Shown in pieces: positions 6,394-15,172 of a stretch of DNA of 64,000 nt. Below the pieces are notes generated by a model that was given only the letters and a program-made list of their open reading frames with translations, was not told the DNA's origin and searched no databases. The DNA lies in NCBI GenBank assembly GCA_046590235.1, contig JBKJTY010000035.1, forward strand, positions 29,063 through 93,062, written 5' to 3'. The DNA comes from 2-02-FULL-45-10 sp046590235. GTDB lineage: Bacteria > Patescibacteriota > Patescibacteriia > Magasanikbacterales > GWA2-37-8. Numbering within the stretch: position 1 is the stretch's first letter; each line of letters begins with the position of its first letter. Made by a program: the position numbers and the translations under genes.

Positions 6394-7083
6394 ATGCGTG
6401 CAATTATTTTCACGATCTTCATTGCTGCTCTGCAGCCGTTGGGTGAGCAGCCTATAAAATCACAAGCACCTTTAGCGGAAGAAAAGACAGCCTCTTTGGC
6501 TTGTAAGAACGGTCAGGAAGGGCTCAAGAACACGAAAGGATCGCCGTGGTGGTGGATTAATAAGATCAATCGGAATTGCGACGCAGAAGCAAGTCGTGAA
6601 GCCTACCGTGCAAACTGGGAGCGTTTTCGGACAACTTTCCCAGTTGCGGCAGCTTGGATGGCTATGCAGTTAGACTATGTAGTCGACGCAACAATCATCC
6701 AGAAAGACCTGTTGTCAGGCTTCGTAACAAACGTAAACTTTGATTCTGACGCAATTGATCCAGAAATGGCACAAAAAATACTCGAAAGATTAAAGGGTTA
6801 TGGTGCCATAATTTCTGCCGAATCAAAACCAATCATTGTGACGGTAACCAGCGTGTTCGACAAGCCGGATTGGTCAGAAGCAGACAAGTACCGATACGTC
6901 TTTGCCTGCAAGTTTTCTCAAGTGGTGATGGAGTATGGAGCCTTCAAGGTAATTGCTGATGCCGCCGATGAAGTCGTAGTGCCAGACATTTACATGAAAA
7001 TGGGAGATTGTCACGAGTTAATGACAGTCATCCCCGAGTTGGTAGAAAATATCGTGGCTGAATACCGCAAGCAGAACAAATGA
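6394..7083 (+). CDS. Secreted orphan protein (229 aa)
   Basis: The ATG at 6394 follows TTGGAG by nine bases. The N-terminus MRAIIFTIFIAALQPLG is a short signal-peptide-like hydrophobic stretch. The mature part contains SPWWWINKINRNC near residues 50-62 and cysteines that could pair. The remainder looks mixed alpha/beta, with a helical C-terminus. No family is recognised. It has its own promoter and the same terminator block as the gene before it, so the two are parallel cassettes next to tRNA-Val although the proteins themselves are not obviously similar. Confidence 0.65.
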   Translation: MRAIIFTIFIAALQPLGEQPIKSQAPLAEEKTASLACKNGQEGLKNTKGSPWWWINKINRNCDAEASREAYRANWERFRTTFPVAAAWMAMQLDYVVDATIIQKDLLSGFVTNVNFDSDAIDPEMAQKILERLKGYGAIISAESKPIIVTVTSVFDKPDWSEADKYRYVFACKFSQVVMEYGAFKVIADAADEVVVPDIYMKMGDCHELMTVIPELVENIVAEYRKQNK

Positions 7084-7097
7084 ACATGTCAAAAAGT

Positions 7098-7308
7098 CAC
7101 CGCGATCCCGGATACTCTGGGGGTCGTGGTGGGAGCTAAAAAACCACCTACAAACTCATAAGTTTTTCAAGTAATTGGAAACTTCATGAGTAGGTGGTTT
7201 TTTATTTCAACACTTCCAACCATCGCCTAATCTCAACAACCACGGTGTTCCATCGAGCACCCACGTCGTGCACATATAAAATAGCAGCTTAATGCTGTTG
7301 TTTTTTTA
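7098..7308 (+). repeat. 200-bp cassette-end block, copy C
   Basis: A close copy of the block at 6088-6297: terminator stem 7138-7151/7190-7203, hairpin GGTGTTC-CATC-GAGCACC (7244-7261), the TCGTGCAC motif, and terminator AATAGCAGC/GCTGTTGTT (7280-7302). The last part matches the tRNA-Val tail at 5003-5047 better than it matches copy B. Confidence 0.75.
7138..7203 (+). terminator. Bidirectional terminator, second copy
   Basis: AAAAAACCACCTAC / GTAGGTGGTTTTTT, a 14-bp stem as at 6131-6196, then a T-run. Confidence 0.85.
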
Positions 7309-7560
7309 TACCCACAAGGTGTCACTCGCAATAAAATGTCATCCAGAGCGGAGCGTGGGATCTTCCTATTATTCAATTTTACTTCGCTATCGTTCTTTCT
7401 TATTTTTCACTCTTGCACAGTCCGCTTGTCACTTTTCTTTGTAACCAAAGCAAAGTAACCAAAAGAAAGTTTCGGGGGTTGCTCAGACTCGCCTCGGCTC
7501 AGACAGTGAGCAGCCCCAGAACCCCAACTCCTCGGGCTGTTTTATTATTCTTACTCATGG
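7309..7560. other. Non-coding region with dispersed-repeat fragments and hairpin
   Basis: No gene is seen. 7337-7372 begins TGTCATCCAGAGCGGAGCG and resembles one end of the element at 59149-59238. 7441-7454 and 7455-7468 are imperfect tandem 14-mers starting GTAACCAAA. GGGGTTGCTCA (7475-7485) pairs with TGAGCAGCCCC (7507-7517), an 11-bp stem with one G-U pair. These look like degenerate extragenic repeats. Confidence 0.5.
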
Positions 7561-7566
7561 TATAAT
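7561..7566 (+). promoter_or_regulatory. -10 element for the propeller protein gene
   Basis: TATAAT at 7561-7566. The -35 region is weak (TTTATT near 7541). Confidence 0.5.
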
Positions 7567-7598
7567 TAAGTAATATTTAATTATCTGAATGGATGTTT

Positions 7599-9728
7599 AT
7601 GCAAAAAAGTAAAAGGATTTCGACGCTATCAATCGCGTTACTTAGTTTGCTTTCTTTGGCAACTTCACTATTTAATCCAATAGCAGCGTCAGCGCTTGAA
7701 ACATGGACTGAACGTCGGCCTGAAGGCATCGATGGCGATAATACTTGGGAAGGTGCTAGCGATGCTGATGGGTCAAACCTGATCGCAATAAACACAGCTG
7801 GTGAATTATTCATTTCGACAGATAGTGGTGTTAGCTGGAATCCGACTAATCCAGTACTAGATTCTGAAAATTGGAGCACGGTAGCATCTGATGCAGATGG
7901 TTCAAATTTAATTGTTGCACGCAATGGTCGTGCTTACATTACGACTAATGGCGGTTCTAGCTGGGCTGAAACACAACCAGCAGGGGATACAGATAAGTTG
8001 TGGATAACTGTTGGTAGTGATGCTGACGGCTCCACACTTATGGCAGCTGCTAGTTTTGGTCGTTTGTACATCTCTGCAAACGGTGGTACTACATGGACCG
8101 AACGCCAGCCAGCTGGAGATGTTAATAGTAGTTGTCAAAGCATGGTATCAGACACTACTGGTACTAATCTTTTTGTTCAATGTGCGAACCGTCTTTATAC
8201 TTCAACTGATGGTGGTGTCAATTGGACTGAACGCCAGCCTATGGGTAATACAAATTTTTTTGCGAGAGATCTTGCTTCTGATGCGACAGGTTTAAAACTT
8301 GTTGCGGGCGTTGAAGGTGGTCGCCTGTATACGTCAGCCGACGGTGGCGCTACATGGACCGAGCGTCAACCTGCTGGGGATACAAATCAACAGTGGGTAG
8401 GACTTGATTCGGGTGCAGATGGCACACATTTGATCGCAGCGGCGAACTCTGGTCGTTTGTACACATCCTCAGATAGCGGTGTTACTTGGACTGAGCGCCG
8501 GCCAGCAGGTGATGTAGATATAGGATGGAGATTTGCGGCCATGGGCGGTAATTTTACTTTCTTTGTAGGTGCAAATAATGGTAGGTTGTATACGGGTATT
8601 ATAGATGAAGCCGGCCCAATAATTACCACTTACTCCCCAGCTGACAATGCTACCGATGTTGCTGTTACTGCCAATCTCACTATCACCCTAGATAGCACCT
8701 TCGTCACCGGAACAAACAAAAATATTATCATTAAAAAATCTTCTGACGATAGTATTGTTGAAACAATTTCAGTTAGCAGTAGTCAAGTAATCGCAAGTGG
8801 TTTAGAAATTACCATTAATCCAAGCGCATCTTTGAGCTATAGTACAAGCTACTATGTCCAAATGGACGCTGGTGCGTTCCAAGACGCCTATAGCAATGAC
8901 ATGCTAGCTATCTCCAATACAACAACCTGGAACTTTACAACTGTCGCCGCACCACGAGTTGGTGGTGGCGGATATAGTCCACCACTCGTTTCCACACCAG
9001 TCGCGCCTGTAATCACCATGCCAATTTACGAACCACCCCTCATCCCCAATCCAGCGGATCCGGTAACAATCTCACCAATAAACATTGCGCCACCTATTAT
9101 TGTGCAACCTGTCATTGCTCCTGTTGCACCAGTCATTACGCCGGTGGTCGTTGTTCCAGAAGTAACAACCCCTGTTGTCGTCACGCCTGTCTCAGCCCCG
9201 CTCATTACTGCGCCACCAATCCAAGTTAAACTCCTCAACCCAGGCATCCGCTCAGTAGAAGTGTTAAATCTTCAAAAAACACTTAACCAACTCGGTTATA
9301 CTGTTGCACAAACTGGTCCTGGCTCAATCGGCAATGAAACAAATTTCTTCGGTAAAGCCACCTATAACGCGCTTCTGAATTTCCAAAAATTAAATAATTT
9401 GCCAACAACCGGTATTGCCGATAAAGCTACAATAGAAACAATCAATCAAAAGTCTGTTACAGGAGAAGTACTAGGTGTAAAACTCATTAAATTTACACGC
9501 AACTTAGCAACCGGCAGTAATGGCGATGATGTTAAACGCTTACAGCAGTGGCTTAATGCCAACGGCTTCACGGTCGCGGAGTCAGGTCCTGGCTCTGTTG
9601 GTAAAGAAACTAAACAGTTCGGTAAAGCAACCCGCGAAGCACTCAAACGCTTCCAAAAGGATAGTGGTGAAAAAGAAACGGGAATCTTTAGCGTAAACAC
9701 AAAAGAGAAGATTAATGGAATGCTCTAA
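7599..9728 (+). CDS. Secreted beta-propeller / Ig-like / double peptidoglycan-binding protein
   Basis: A protein of 709 residues from ATG 7599; an ATG two codons upstream at 7593 is also possible. A signal peptide covers about residues 1-32 (LSIALLSLLSLATSLF, then ASA). Residues 33-330 contain seven or so BNR/Ycf48-like repeats with phrases such as TSADGGATWTERQPAGD, typical of sialidase-like propellers. Residues 340-450 form a bacterial Ig-like (Big_5) domain (ITTYSPADNATDVAV). A Pro/Val-rich linker runs to about 545, followed by two PG_binding_1 domains (LQKTLNQLGY; LQQWLNANGF with FGKAT). It is most likely an exported cell-wall-associated adhesin or receptor. A terminator follows at 9740-9774. 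Confidence 0.85.
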   Translation: MQKSKRISTLSIALLSLLSLATSLFNPIAASALETWTERRPEGIDGDNTWEGASDADGSNLIAINTAGELFISTDSGVSWNPTNPVLDSENWSTVASDADGSNLIVARNGRAYITTNGGSSWAETQPAGDTDKLWITVGSDADGSTLMAAASFGRLYISANGGTTWTERQPAGDVNSSCQSMVSDTTGTNLFVQCANRLYTSTDGGVNWTERQPMGNTNFFARDLASDATGLKLVAGVEGGRLYTSADGGATWTERQPAGDTNQQWVGLDSGADGTHLIAAANSGRLYTSSDSGVTWTERRPAGDVDIGWRFAAMGGNFTFFVGANNGRLYTGIIDEAGPIITTYSPADNATDVAVTANLTITLDSTFVTGTNKNIIIKKSSDDSIVETISVSSSQVIASGLEITINPSASLSYSTSYYVQMDAGAFQDAYSNDMLAISNTTTWNFTTVAAPRVGGGGYSPPLVSTPVAPVITMPIYEPPLIPNPADPVTISPINIAPPIIVQPVIAPVAPVITPVVVVPEVTTPVVVTPVSAPLITAPPIQVKLLNPGIRSVEVLNLQKTLNQLGYTVAQTGPGSIGNETNFFGKATYNALLNFQKLNNLPTTGIADKATIETINQKSVTGEVLGVKLIKFTRNLATGSNGDDVKRLQQWLNANGFTVAESGPGSVGKETKQFGKATREALKRFQKDSGEKETGIFSVNTKEKINGML

Positions 9729-9739
9729 ACTTCATTACT

Positions 9740-9774
9740 AAAAAATAATGGCTTTAATAAGCCATTATTTTTTT
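9740..9774 (+). terminator. Rho-independent terminator
   Basis: AAATAATGGCTT and AAGCCATTATTT form a 12-bp stem with loop TAAT, flanked by A- and T-runs. Confidence 0.9.
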
Positions 9775-9782
9775 GTTTATCC

Positions 9783-9811
9783 TTGACAAGCGCAACTCTT
9801 ACGGGCATACT
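9783..9811 (+). promoter_or_regulatory. Promoter of the 9861 orphan
   Basis: TTGACA (9783-9788), 17 bp, CATACT (9806-9811). Confidence 0.75.
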
Positions 9812-9860
9812 ATGCACGAAGAATAACCTTAACCTATCTCAAATACCCTGGAGTCAGACA

Positions 9861-10259
9861 ATGTCTAACACGGCGGTTAAGGAAGTAAAAAAAGTCCTTC
9901 CTCCTATTCCCCCCATCGAAAATACAAGGTGTTCACCTGCCAACAGAAAGCAGAAAGAACTTCCGTTATTTGACGATGTGCAGCAGTTTGTGGTGACCGT
10001 TGTGGCATCACACGTCGGTGTCGGTTGGATTACTCCGCGCCAATTGTTTGAGGTAATTGCGAAGTATGACGGTTGGAACACCGGTCAGAAAACCACGTTT
10101 CTTCCGTTGTTCAGTCGGCTGATTGAGCTTGAATTACTTGAAGTTCGAGGGCCGAAAAAAGGTTTGGAATACCGTATAACTGTTTCTGCCGCAATCAAAT
10201 ACCTTGAATGGACAGAAGAACAAGCTCGCGACTTAGGCCTCAGTGGAACGGCCGAATGA
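9861..10259 (+). CDS. Orphan protein with winged-helix-like C-terminal half
   Basis: The ATG at 9861 follows CTGGAG; the in-frame ATG at 9783 overlaps the -35 box and is rejected. The protein has 132 residues. The first 40 are Pro/Lys-rich and likely disordered. Residues 45-120 resemble a winged helix in secondary-structure pattern (WITPRQLFEVI, then FLPLFSRLIELELLEVR, then a strand pair YRITVS), but no family is recognised and DNA binding is not shown. It is monocistronic, with its own promoter and two following hairpins, in the same style as the other orphans. Confidence 0.6.
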   Translation: MSNTAVKEVKKVLPPIPPIENTRCSPANRKQKELPLFDDVQQFVVTVVASHVGVGWITPRQLFEVIAKYDGWNTGQKTTFLPLFSRLIELELLEVRGPKKGLEYRITVSAAIKYLEWTEEQARDLGLSGTAE

Positions 10260-10290
10260 TAAAAAAATACGATTGGGGATAAATAAAAGC

Positions 10291-10347
10291 AAGACCGTCT
10301 CCAACTCGTTTTAACAATAAATATTGTTGTTAGAACGAGGCGGTCTT
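10291..10347 (+). other. Long imperfect hairpin after the orphan
   Basis: AAGACCG/CGGTCTT forms the base, and CTCGTT..AACAAT pairs with ATTGTT..AACGAG above it. There is no T-run; the true terminator follows at 10351-10379. Confidence 0.6.
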
Positions 10348-10350
10348 ATA

Positions 10351-10379
10351 AACAACTGAGTATAGCTCGGTTGTTTTTT
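10351..10379 (+). terminator. Rho-independent terminator
   Basis: AACAACTGAG / CTCGGTTGTT (10 bp) with loop TATAG, then TTTT. Confidence 0.85.
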
Positions 10380-10382
10380 AAT

Positions 10383-10411
10383 CTGACATTTTAGGCAAAA
10401 TCTGGTATACT
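10383..10411 (+). promoter_or_regulatory. Promoter of the energy operon; leaderless start
   Basis: CTGACA (10383-10388), 17 bp, TATACT (10406-10411). The ATG at 10418 begins six bases after the -10 box, so the mRNA is predicted to start at or beside the start codon. Confidence 0.7.
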
Positions 10412-10417
10412 GTGGTC

Positions 10418-12571
10418 ATGACTCGATCCATGCTTTCCAGTCTATTTTCTCCGAAATCAATCGCGATTGTCGGAGCATCCCGCGATAAGACCAAAATTGG
10501 TCATATTGTTTTGCGTAACATAAAAGATGGGGGATATGAAGGGAAAATTTTTCCGGTTAATCCTTCCGCAAAGAAAATAGATGGACTCGAAGCATTTCCA
10601 AATTACGAAGCACTTCCGAAAGTTCCTGATCTTGCCATCATTGCACTACCAGCCGCACTTGTACTTGAATCTGTCACCGCAATCGGAAAAAAGGGAACAA
10701 AAAATATTATCATTTTCAGCGCCGGTTTTAAAGAAATGGGTGGGGAAGGCGCAAAACTGGAAGAACAACTGCTCGCGCTCGCGAACAAATATAAATTAAC
10801 AATTGTTGGTCCGAATTGCTTAGGTTTAGTAAGTCCGGAAGCACATTTAAACGCAACATTTGGAAAGGTAGATCTTAAACCAGGCAATGTTCGCTTCATC
10901 TCTCAGTCCGGCGCCATTGCGACCAGTATTTTTGATTGGGCAGAATCCGCACAGATTGGTTTAGGAGAATTTATTACACTTGGTAACAAAACTGTAGTTG
11001 GCGAAGATGCCGTTTTACGCCACTGGAACGAACAAACAATCAAACCAATAACTAGAAAGAAACAGCAAAATGAAGGATTGTCTGGTTACCAGCCTGTTGG
11101 ATTATATTTAGAATCCATTGTCCACGGCCGAGAATTTTTACGTTATGCTAAAGAAATTTCTAAACACGATCCAGTTTTTCTTTTAAAACCTGGAAAATCT
11201 GCTGGCGCGCAAAAAGCCATGATGTCTCACACTGGATCATTGGCGGGCAACGATGCAGTGCTCAACGCTGCACTCAAGGATGCGGGTATTATGCGTTGTG
11301 ATGGTATCGAGGATGTCTTTGACTTAACCCGTGCATTTGCTTGGGAAAATGCACCAGAAGGTCCAAACGTAGCCGTCGTATCAAATGCTGGAGGTCCAGC
11401 CGTTATGAGTGCCGATCTTCTCGTTGAAGCAGGGCTTACCCTTGCTCCGTTAAGTGAAAAAACACATCAAGCACTTCAAAAACATCTTCCACGTGCCGCT
11501 GGAATCATGAATCCAGTTGATGTTCTCGGTGACGCCTTAGCAGATCGATACGCCATCGCCCTTGAAGCAGTGCTTACAGATAAAGCAGTTGATGCGTTGG
11601 TGGTTATTTTAACACCGCAAATGATGACGCAGGTTGCTGAAACAGCGAAAGTTATTGCGACACTTGGAAAAAAGCATCATAAACCAATTGTTTGTTCATT
11701 CATGGGTGGTCGCACTATTATTAGCGGTGAAGTTATTTTGAATAAATATAAATTACCATCATTCCGTTATCCAGAACGAGCTATTAAAGCGCTTGGCAAA
11801 ATGTGGTGGTGGCAATCATGGAGAACAAAACAGCAAAAAACAATGGATAAGCCAAAACCGGTCATTGGTAGTGCAAAAATTGAAAGTGAATTGCAGGCTC
11901 GACAGAAAAAAGGCCAAACTGCATTAACTCCAATCGAAGCAAACAATCTTTTAGAAAAAATTGGTTTGCGTATCCCACCATCTTTCAGTTGTAGTAAAAA
12001 AATAGATGCAGAAAATTTCTTTAAACAGCAAGGTGCTATTGTTTTAAAACTTGCTTCTGAACGCGTGCTTCACAAAAGTGATGCCGGCGGTATTATTACT
12101 AATATCCGCACGGTAGATGAATTGTCGAAAGCTTGGGATGTGCTTGAAAAAAAAGTTACTGATTTGAAATCAGCAGGGGACATCAGTGCGACTATTCAAG
12201 CGCAAAAACAACTAACGGGCGGCTTAGAAATCATCGTTGGTATCACTACTGATGCGACATTTGGTCGTGTGCTTATGTTTGGTGCTGGTGGTGTATTGGT
12301 TGAGCTTGTTAAAGATCGCAATTTGCACTTACTACCTCTCAGCAGAACGGCTATCGAAGAATTAGTCAGTTCATCACTCATTTTCCCAATGCTCAAAGGT
12401 TACCGCGGTGAACAATCGTTTGCCTTGGAAAAATTGTATGATCTCATTGAGCGACTCATCAACGCTATTAACGAAATGCCATCCATTGCTGATGTAGAAA
12501 TAAATCCGATTATCATTACTCATGAAGACGCTTGGGCAGTAGATGGAAGAATCATTTTACACACCGTATGA
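10418..12571 (+). CDS. ADP-forming acetate/acyl-CoA ligase, fused alpha-beta
   Basis: A 717-residue enzyme that converts acyl-CoA + ADP + phosphate to acid + CoA + ATP, the substrate-level phosphorylation step typical of fermenters. The N-terminal CoA-binding domain starts FSPKSIAIVGASRD. The succinyl-CoA-ligase-like part includes GPNCLG, RFISQSGA and the phospho-histidine loop SHTGSLAGND (His near residue 271). The C-terminal ATP-grasp domain (from about residue 490) carries LASERVLHKSDAGG and ends VEINPIIIT. Alpha and beta parts are fused, as in many bacterial and archaeal members. The TGA overlaps the next ATG (ATGA at 12568), so it is translationally coupled to the oxidoreductase. Confidence 0.9.
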   Translation: MTRSMLSSLFSPKSIAIVGASRDKTKIGHIVLRNIKDGGYEGKIFPVNPSAKKIDGLEAFPNYEALPKVPDLAIIALPAALVLESVTAIGKKGTKNIIIFSAGFKEMGGEGAKLEEQLLALANKYKLTIVGPNCLGLVSPEAHLNATFGKVDLKPGNVRFISQSGAIATSIFDWAESAQIGLGEFITLGNKTVVGEDAVLRHWNEQTIKPITRKKQQNEGLSGYQPVGLYLESIVHGREFLRYAKEISKHDPVFLLKPGKSAGAQKAMMSHTGSLAGNDAVLNAALKDAGIMRCDGIEDVFDLTRAFAWENAPEGPNVAVVSNAGGPAVMSADLLVEAGLTLAPLSEKTHQALQKHLPRAAGIMNPVDVLGDALADRYAIALEAVLTDKAVDALVVILTPQMMTQVAETAKVIATLGKKHHKPIVCSFMGGRTIISGEVILNKYKLPSFRYPERAIKALGKMWWWQSWRTKQQKTMDKPKPVIGSAKIESELQARQKKGQTALTPIEANNLLEKIGLRIPPSFSCSKKIDAENFFKQQGAIVLKLASERVLHKSDAGGIITNIRTVDELSKAWDVLEKKVTDLKSAGDISATIQAQKQLTGGLEIIVGITTDATFGRVLMFGAGGVLVELVKDRNLHLLPLSRTAIEELVSSSLIFPMLKGYRGEQSFALEKLYDLIERLINAINEMPSIADVEINPIIITHEDAWAVDGRIILHTV

Positions 12572-14325
12572 AATCATCGTTTGTCATAACTATCGGCGGG
12601 GAAGCAGGCTTTGGTATTATGTCAGCCGGTTTAACGCTTGCAAAAATTGCCACCCGCTCAGGTTTTAGTTCATTTGGCTACGCAGAATATCCTTCAATTG
12701 TTCGTGGAGGATACAACGTCATGCATATTGCTGTTGGGGCTGAAGTTCGCGCGCCAAAAAAGTCTGTCGACTTTCTCATTGCCTTAAATCAAGAATCAAT
12801 TAAACAAAACGCAGCAATTTTAGAACATGATGCCTGTGTTATTTTTGACGCTGACCAAAAAATTACTACGACGACACTAGCTCCGAGTATTGAAAAAATT
12901 CCAGTTCCATTTAACCGTTTTGCTAAAGAAATTGGTGGAAGTATTTTGATGCGCAACACCGTCGCGCTCGGGGCGTTAGTAGCGCTTGCAGGTGGAGACT
13001 TAGAAATTCTCAAAGAATTAATTGATGAAGAATTTGCAACCAAGAAAAAAGATGTTGCTGTCCGTAATAAAAAATGTGCCGAAGCTGGTTATAATTATGT
13101 CAAAAAAGAATTTGCTTCGTTGATAAGAACTGATCTAAAACCTTTCAGTAAAAAAACAGAACGCTTGGTCATGACTGGTAATGACGCCATTGCACTCGGA
13201 GCAATTGCTGCCGGTATGCAATTTGCGGCGATTTATCCAATGACCCCAACATCAAACATTCTCCATATTCTTGCTCCACACCAAGAAGAATTTGGGTATA
13301 TTTACAAACAACCAGAAGATGAAATTTCTGCATTAACTATGGCCATTGGTGCATCGTTTGCTGGTGCTCGTTCAATGGTGGCGACAGCCGGTGGGGGCTT
13401 TTGTCTCATGACTGAAGGCTACGGACTGGCTGCTATGACCGAAACACCTGTTGTGATCGTCGTAGGGATGCGCGGTGGGCCGGCAACCGGCCTTCCCACA
13501 TGGACTGAACAAGGTGATCTACAATTCATACTGCACGCGCATCAAGGCGAATTTCCACGCATCGTGCTCGCTGCTGGAGATCTTGAGGAAGCCTTTTCGC
13601 TTACCATGGATTCTTTTAATCTGGCAGAAAAATATCAAACACCGGTTATTGTACTTGTTGATAAACATCTCTGTGAGAGTTTTGCCTCAACCAAACCATT
13701 TGCGTATGGTAAATACAGTATTGAACGCGGAAAAACGTTGCTCAAATACCAAGAAAATTATCCACGTTACGCCTTTGCTGATGATGGAATTTCACCGCGC
13801 GCTTTTCCAGGCAGCGGTAATCACATCTTGGCAAACTCCGATGAACACAATGAACGAGGGTTTACTGATGAAAGCAGTAAAAACCGTATTCATATGATGG
13901 ATAAACGCATGAAAAAATTGGAAACGTGCGCTAGAGTAGAAATGCCTGAACCAATAATGTATGGGCCTAAAAATGCTGATTTAACAATTGTTTCCTGGGG
14001 AAGTAATAAGGGTGTCATTCTCGACGCAATACAAAAGTACGACAATGTAAATTATCTCCATATCACTTGGATGAACCCGTTTCCAACAGCCTTTGTAAAA
14101 AAGATTTTGGCAGGAAGTGAGCGCATCATGATTATGGAATGTAATTACAACGGACAGCTCGACCAACTTATCCAAGAAAAAACCGGCGTAATCATTAAAG
14201 AAAAATGGTTCAAATACGACGGCCGCCCATTCTTTGTTGAAGAAGTTATAGAAAAAGTAAATTCTCTTTTAGCACAACCGTATGGCATTGCCATTCCAAA
14301 ACAAACTAGAAATAAAGTCGCCTAG
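12568..14325 (+). CDS. 2-oxoacid:acceptor oxidoreductase, fused gamma-alpha subunit
   Basis: A protein of 585 residues. Residues 1-190 are the gamma domain (ITIGGEAGFGIMSAG; YPSIVRGGYN), and the rest is the alpha (pyrimidine-binding) domain, beginning GNDAIALGAIAAGMQ with IYPMTPTSNIL and the DEISALTMAIGASFAGAR region. With the beta subunit next door it would oxidise a 2-oxoacid to acyl-CoA and pass electrons to a low-potential acceptor. The fused gamma-alpha form is of the KorA type; whether pyruvate or 2-oxoglutarate is used cannot be told from sequence. Starts inside the previous stop codon and overlaps the beta gene by 44 bases. Confidence 0.88.
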   Translation: MKSSFVITIGGEAGFGIMSAGLTLAKIATRSGFSSFGYAEYPSIVRGGYNVMHIAVGAEVRAPKKSVDFLIALNQESIKQNAAILEHDACVIFDADQKITTTTLAPSIEKIPVPFNRFAKEIGGSILMRNTVALGALVALAGGDLEILKELIDEEFATKKKDVAVRNKKCAEAGYNYVKKEFASLIRTDLKPFSKKTERLVMTGNDAIALGAIAAGMQFAAIYPMTPTSNILHILAPHQEEFGYIYKQPEDEISALTMAIGASFAGARSMVATAGGGFCLMTEGYGLAAMTETPVVIVVGMRGGPATGLPTWTEQGDLQFILHAHQGEFPRIVLAAGDLEEAFSLTMDSFNLAEKYQTPVIVLVDKHLCESFASTKPFAYGKYSIERGKTLLKYQENYPRYAFADDGISPRAFPGSGNHILANSDEHNERGFTDESSKNRIHMMDKRMKKLETCARVEMPEPIMYGPKNADLTIVSWGSNKGVILDAIQKYDNVNYLHITWMNPFPTAFVKKILAGSERIMIMECNYNGQLDQLIQEKTGVIIKEKWFKYDGRPFFVEEVIEKVNSLLAQPYGIAIPKQTRNKVA

Positions 14326-15169
14326 CGATTTAAATTCACCCGAAGTCTGTACGTGGTGCCCTGGTTGTGGTGACCTGGCTATTTGGGCTGCTTTCAAACA
14401 AGCGGCAGTCGAAGCAGGTTGGGATAATACCAACACCGCGCTTGTTGCCGGCATTGGTTGTCACGGACACATTGTAAACTTTCTTAAAATGACCAGTTTC
14501 GAAGGCCTGCACGGACGTGCACTTCCCGTTGCTGCTGGTATCAAAATGGCAAACCACGATCTCAACGTTTTTGTTTTCACTGGTGACGGCGATTGTCTGG
14601 CTGAAGGCGGTAATCATTTCATGCATGCTGCAAGGCGCAACCACGACATGACCGTTATTTTGCATGACAACGCCATCTATGGCCTCACCACTGGTCAAAC
14701 ATCACCTCGCTCACCAAAAGGTTTTGTTTCTAAATCAACTCCTGAAGGCAACCTTGAAGAACCAATCCACCCACTTCGTTTAGCCTTTGCTGCTGGCGCT
14801 ACTTTTTTAGCACGTTGTTATGCTGGCGACATTCCACGCTTAGTTGAGCTCATGAAATTAGCAGAGCAACATAAAGGTTTTGCCGTGCTCCAAGTTTTGC
14901 AGCCGTGTGTCACATTCAACAAATTATACACGCACCAGTTTTATCAAGAAAATATTTACGAATTACCAGTTGAGTACGATCGCACTGATAAGACGGCAGC
15001 TTTTGGTAAACTACAAGAGTGGGGGATGAAGCAAATTCCTGTTGGTATTTTCTATCAAGTCGACGAACCAACGTTCGAAGGACAGGTTCCGCAACTCAAA
15101 AAACAAACACTCGTCAAAGGTGGTCCGAAAAAAAGAACGATTACGGATTTGTATAAAAATTATCGCTAG
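14282..15169 (+). CDS. 2-oxoacid:acceptor oxidoreductase, beta subunit
   Basis: A thiamine-diphosphate-binding subunit of 295 residues. The N-terminal CTWCPGCGD carries three of the cysteines expected to hold the [4Fe-4S] cluster, and QPCVTFN near residue 205 supplies another. FTGDGDCLAEGGNHFMHAARRN is the TPP/Mg motif region (GDGD..N). IGCHGH and GRALPVAAGIKMAN are typical of the family. It overlaps the preceding gene by 44 bases and is followed three bases after its stop by flavodoxin, so the four genes are one operon. Confidence 0.9.
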   Translation: MALPFQNKLEIKSPSDLNSPEVCTWCPGCGDLAIWAAFKQAAVEAGWDNTNTALVAGIGCHGHIVNFLKMTSFEGLHGRALPVAAGIKMANHDLNVFVFTGDGDCLAEGGNHFMHAARRNHDMTVILHDNAIYGLTTGQTSPRSPKGFVSKSTPEGNLEEPIHPLRLAFAAGATFLARCYAGDIPRLVELMKLAEQHKGFAVLQVLQPCVTFNKLYTHQFYQENIYELPVEYDRTDKTAAFGKLQEWGMKQIPVGIFYQVDEPTFEGQVPQLKKQTLVKGGPKKRTITDLYKNYR

Positions 15170-15172
15170 CCT

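Noticed and set aside
5003..7312. CRISPR-like repeat array
   Set aside because: Only two to three copies, unequal spacers of about 1 kb that contain genes, and repeats that are terminators.
7435..7545. Possible structured RNA (tmRNA, SRP RNA or riboswitch)
   Set aside because: It lacks the conserved motifs of those RNAs; it looks like degenerate extragenic repeats.
10291..10347. Integron attC-like site (CTCGTT..AACAAT / ATTGTT..GAACGAG)
   Set aside because: The R''/R' cores RYYYAAC and GTTRRRY are not matched exactly, there is no array of such sites and no integron integrase in the window.
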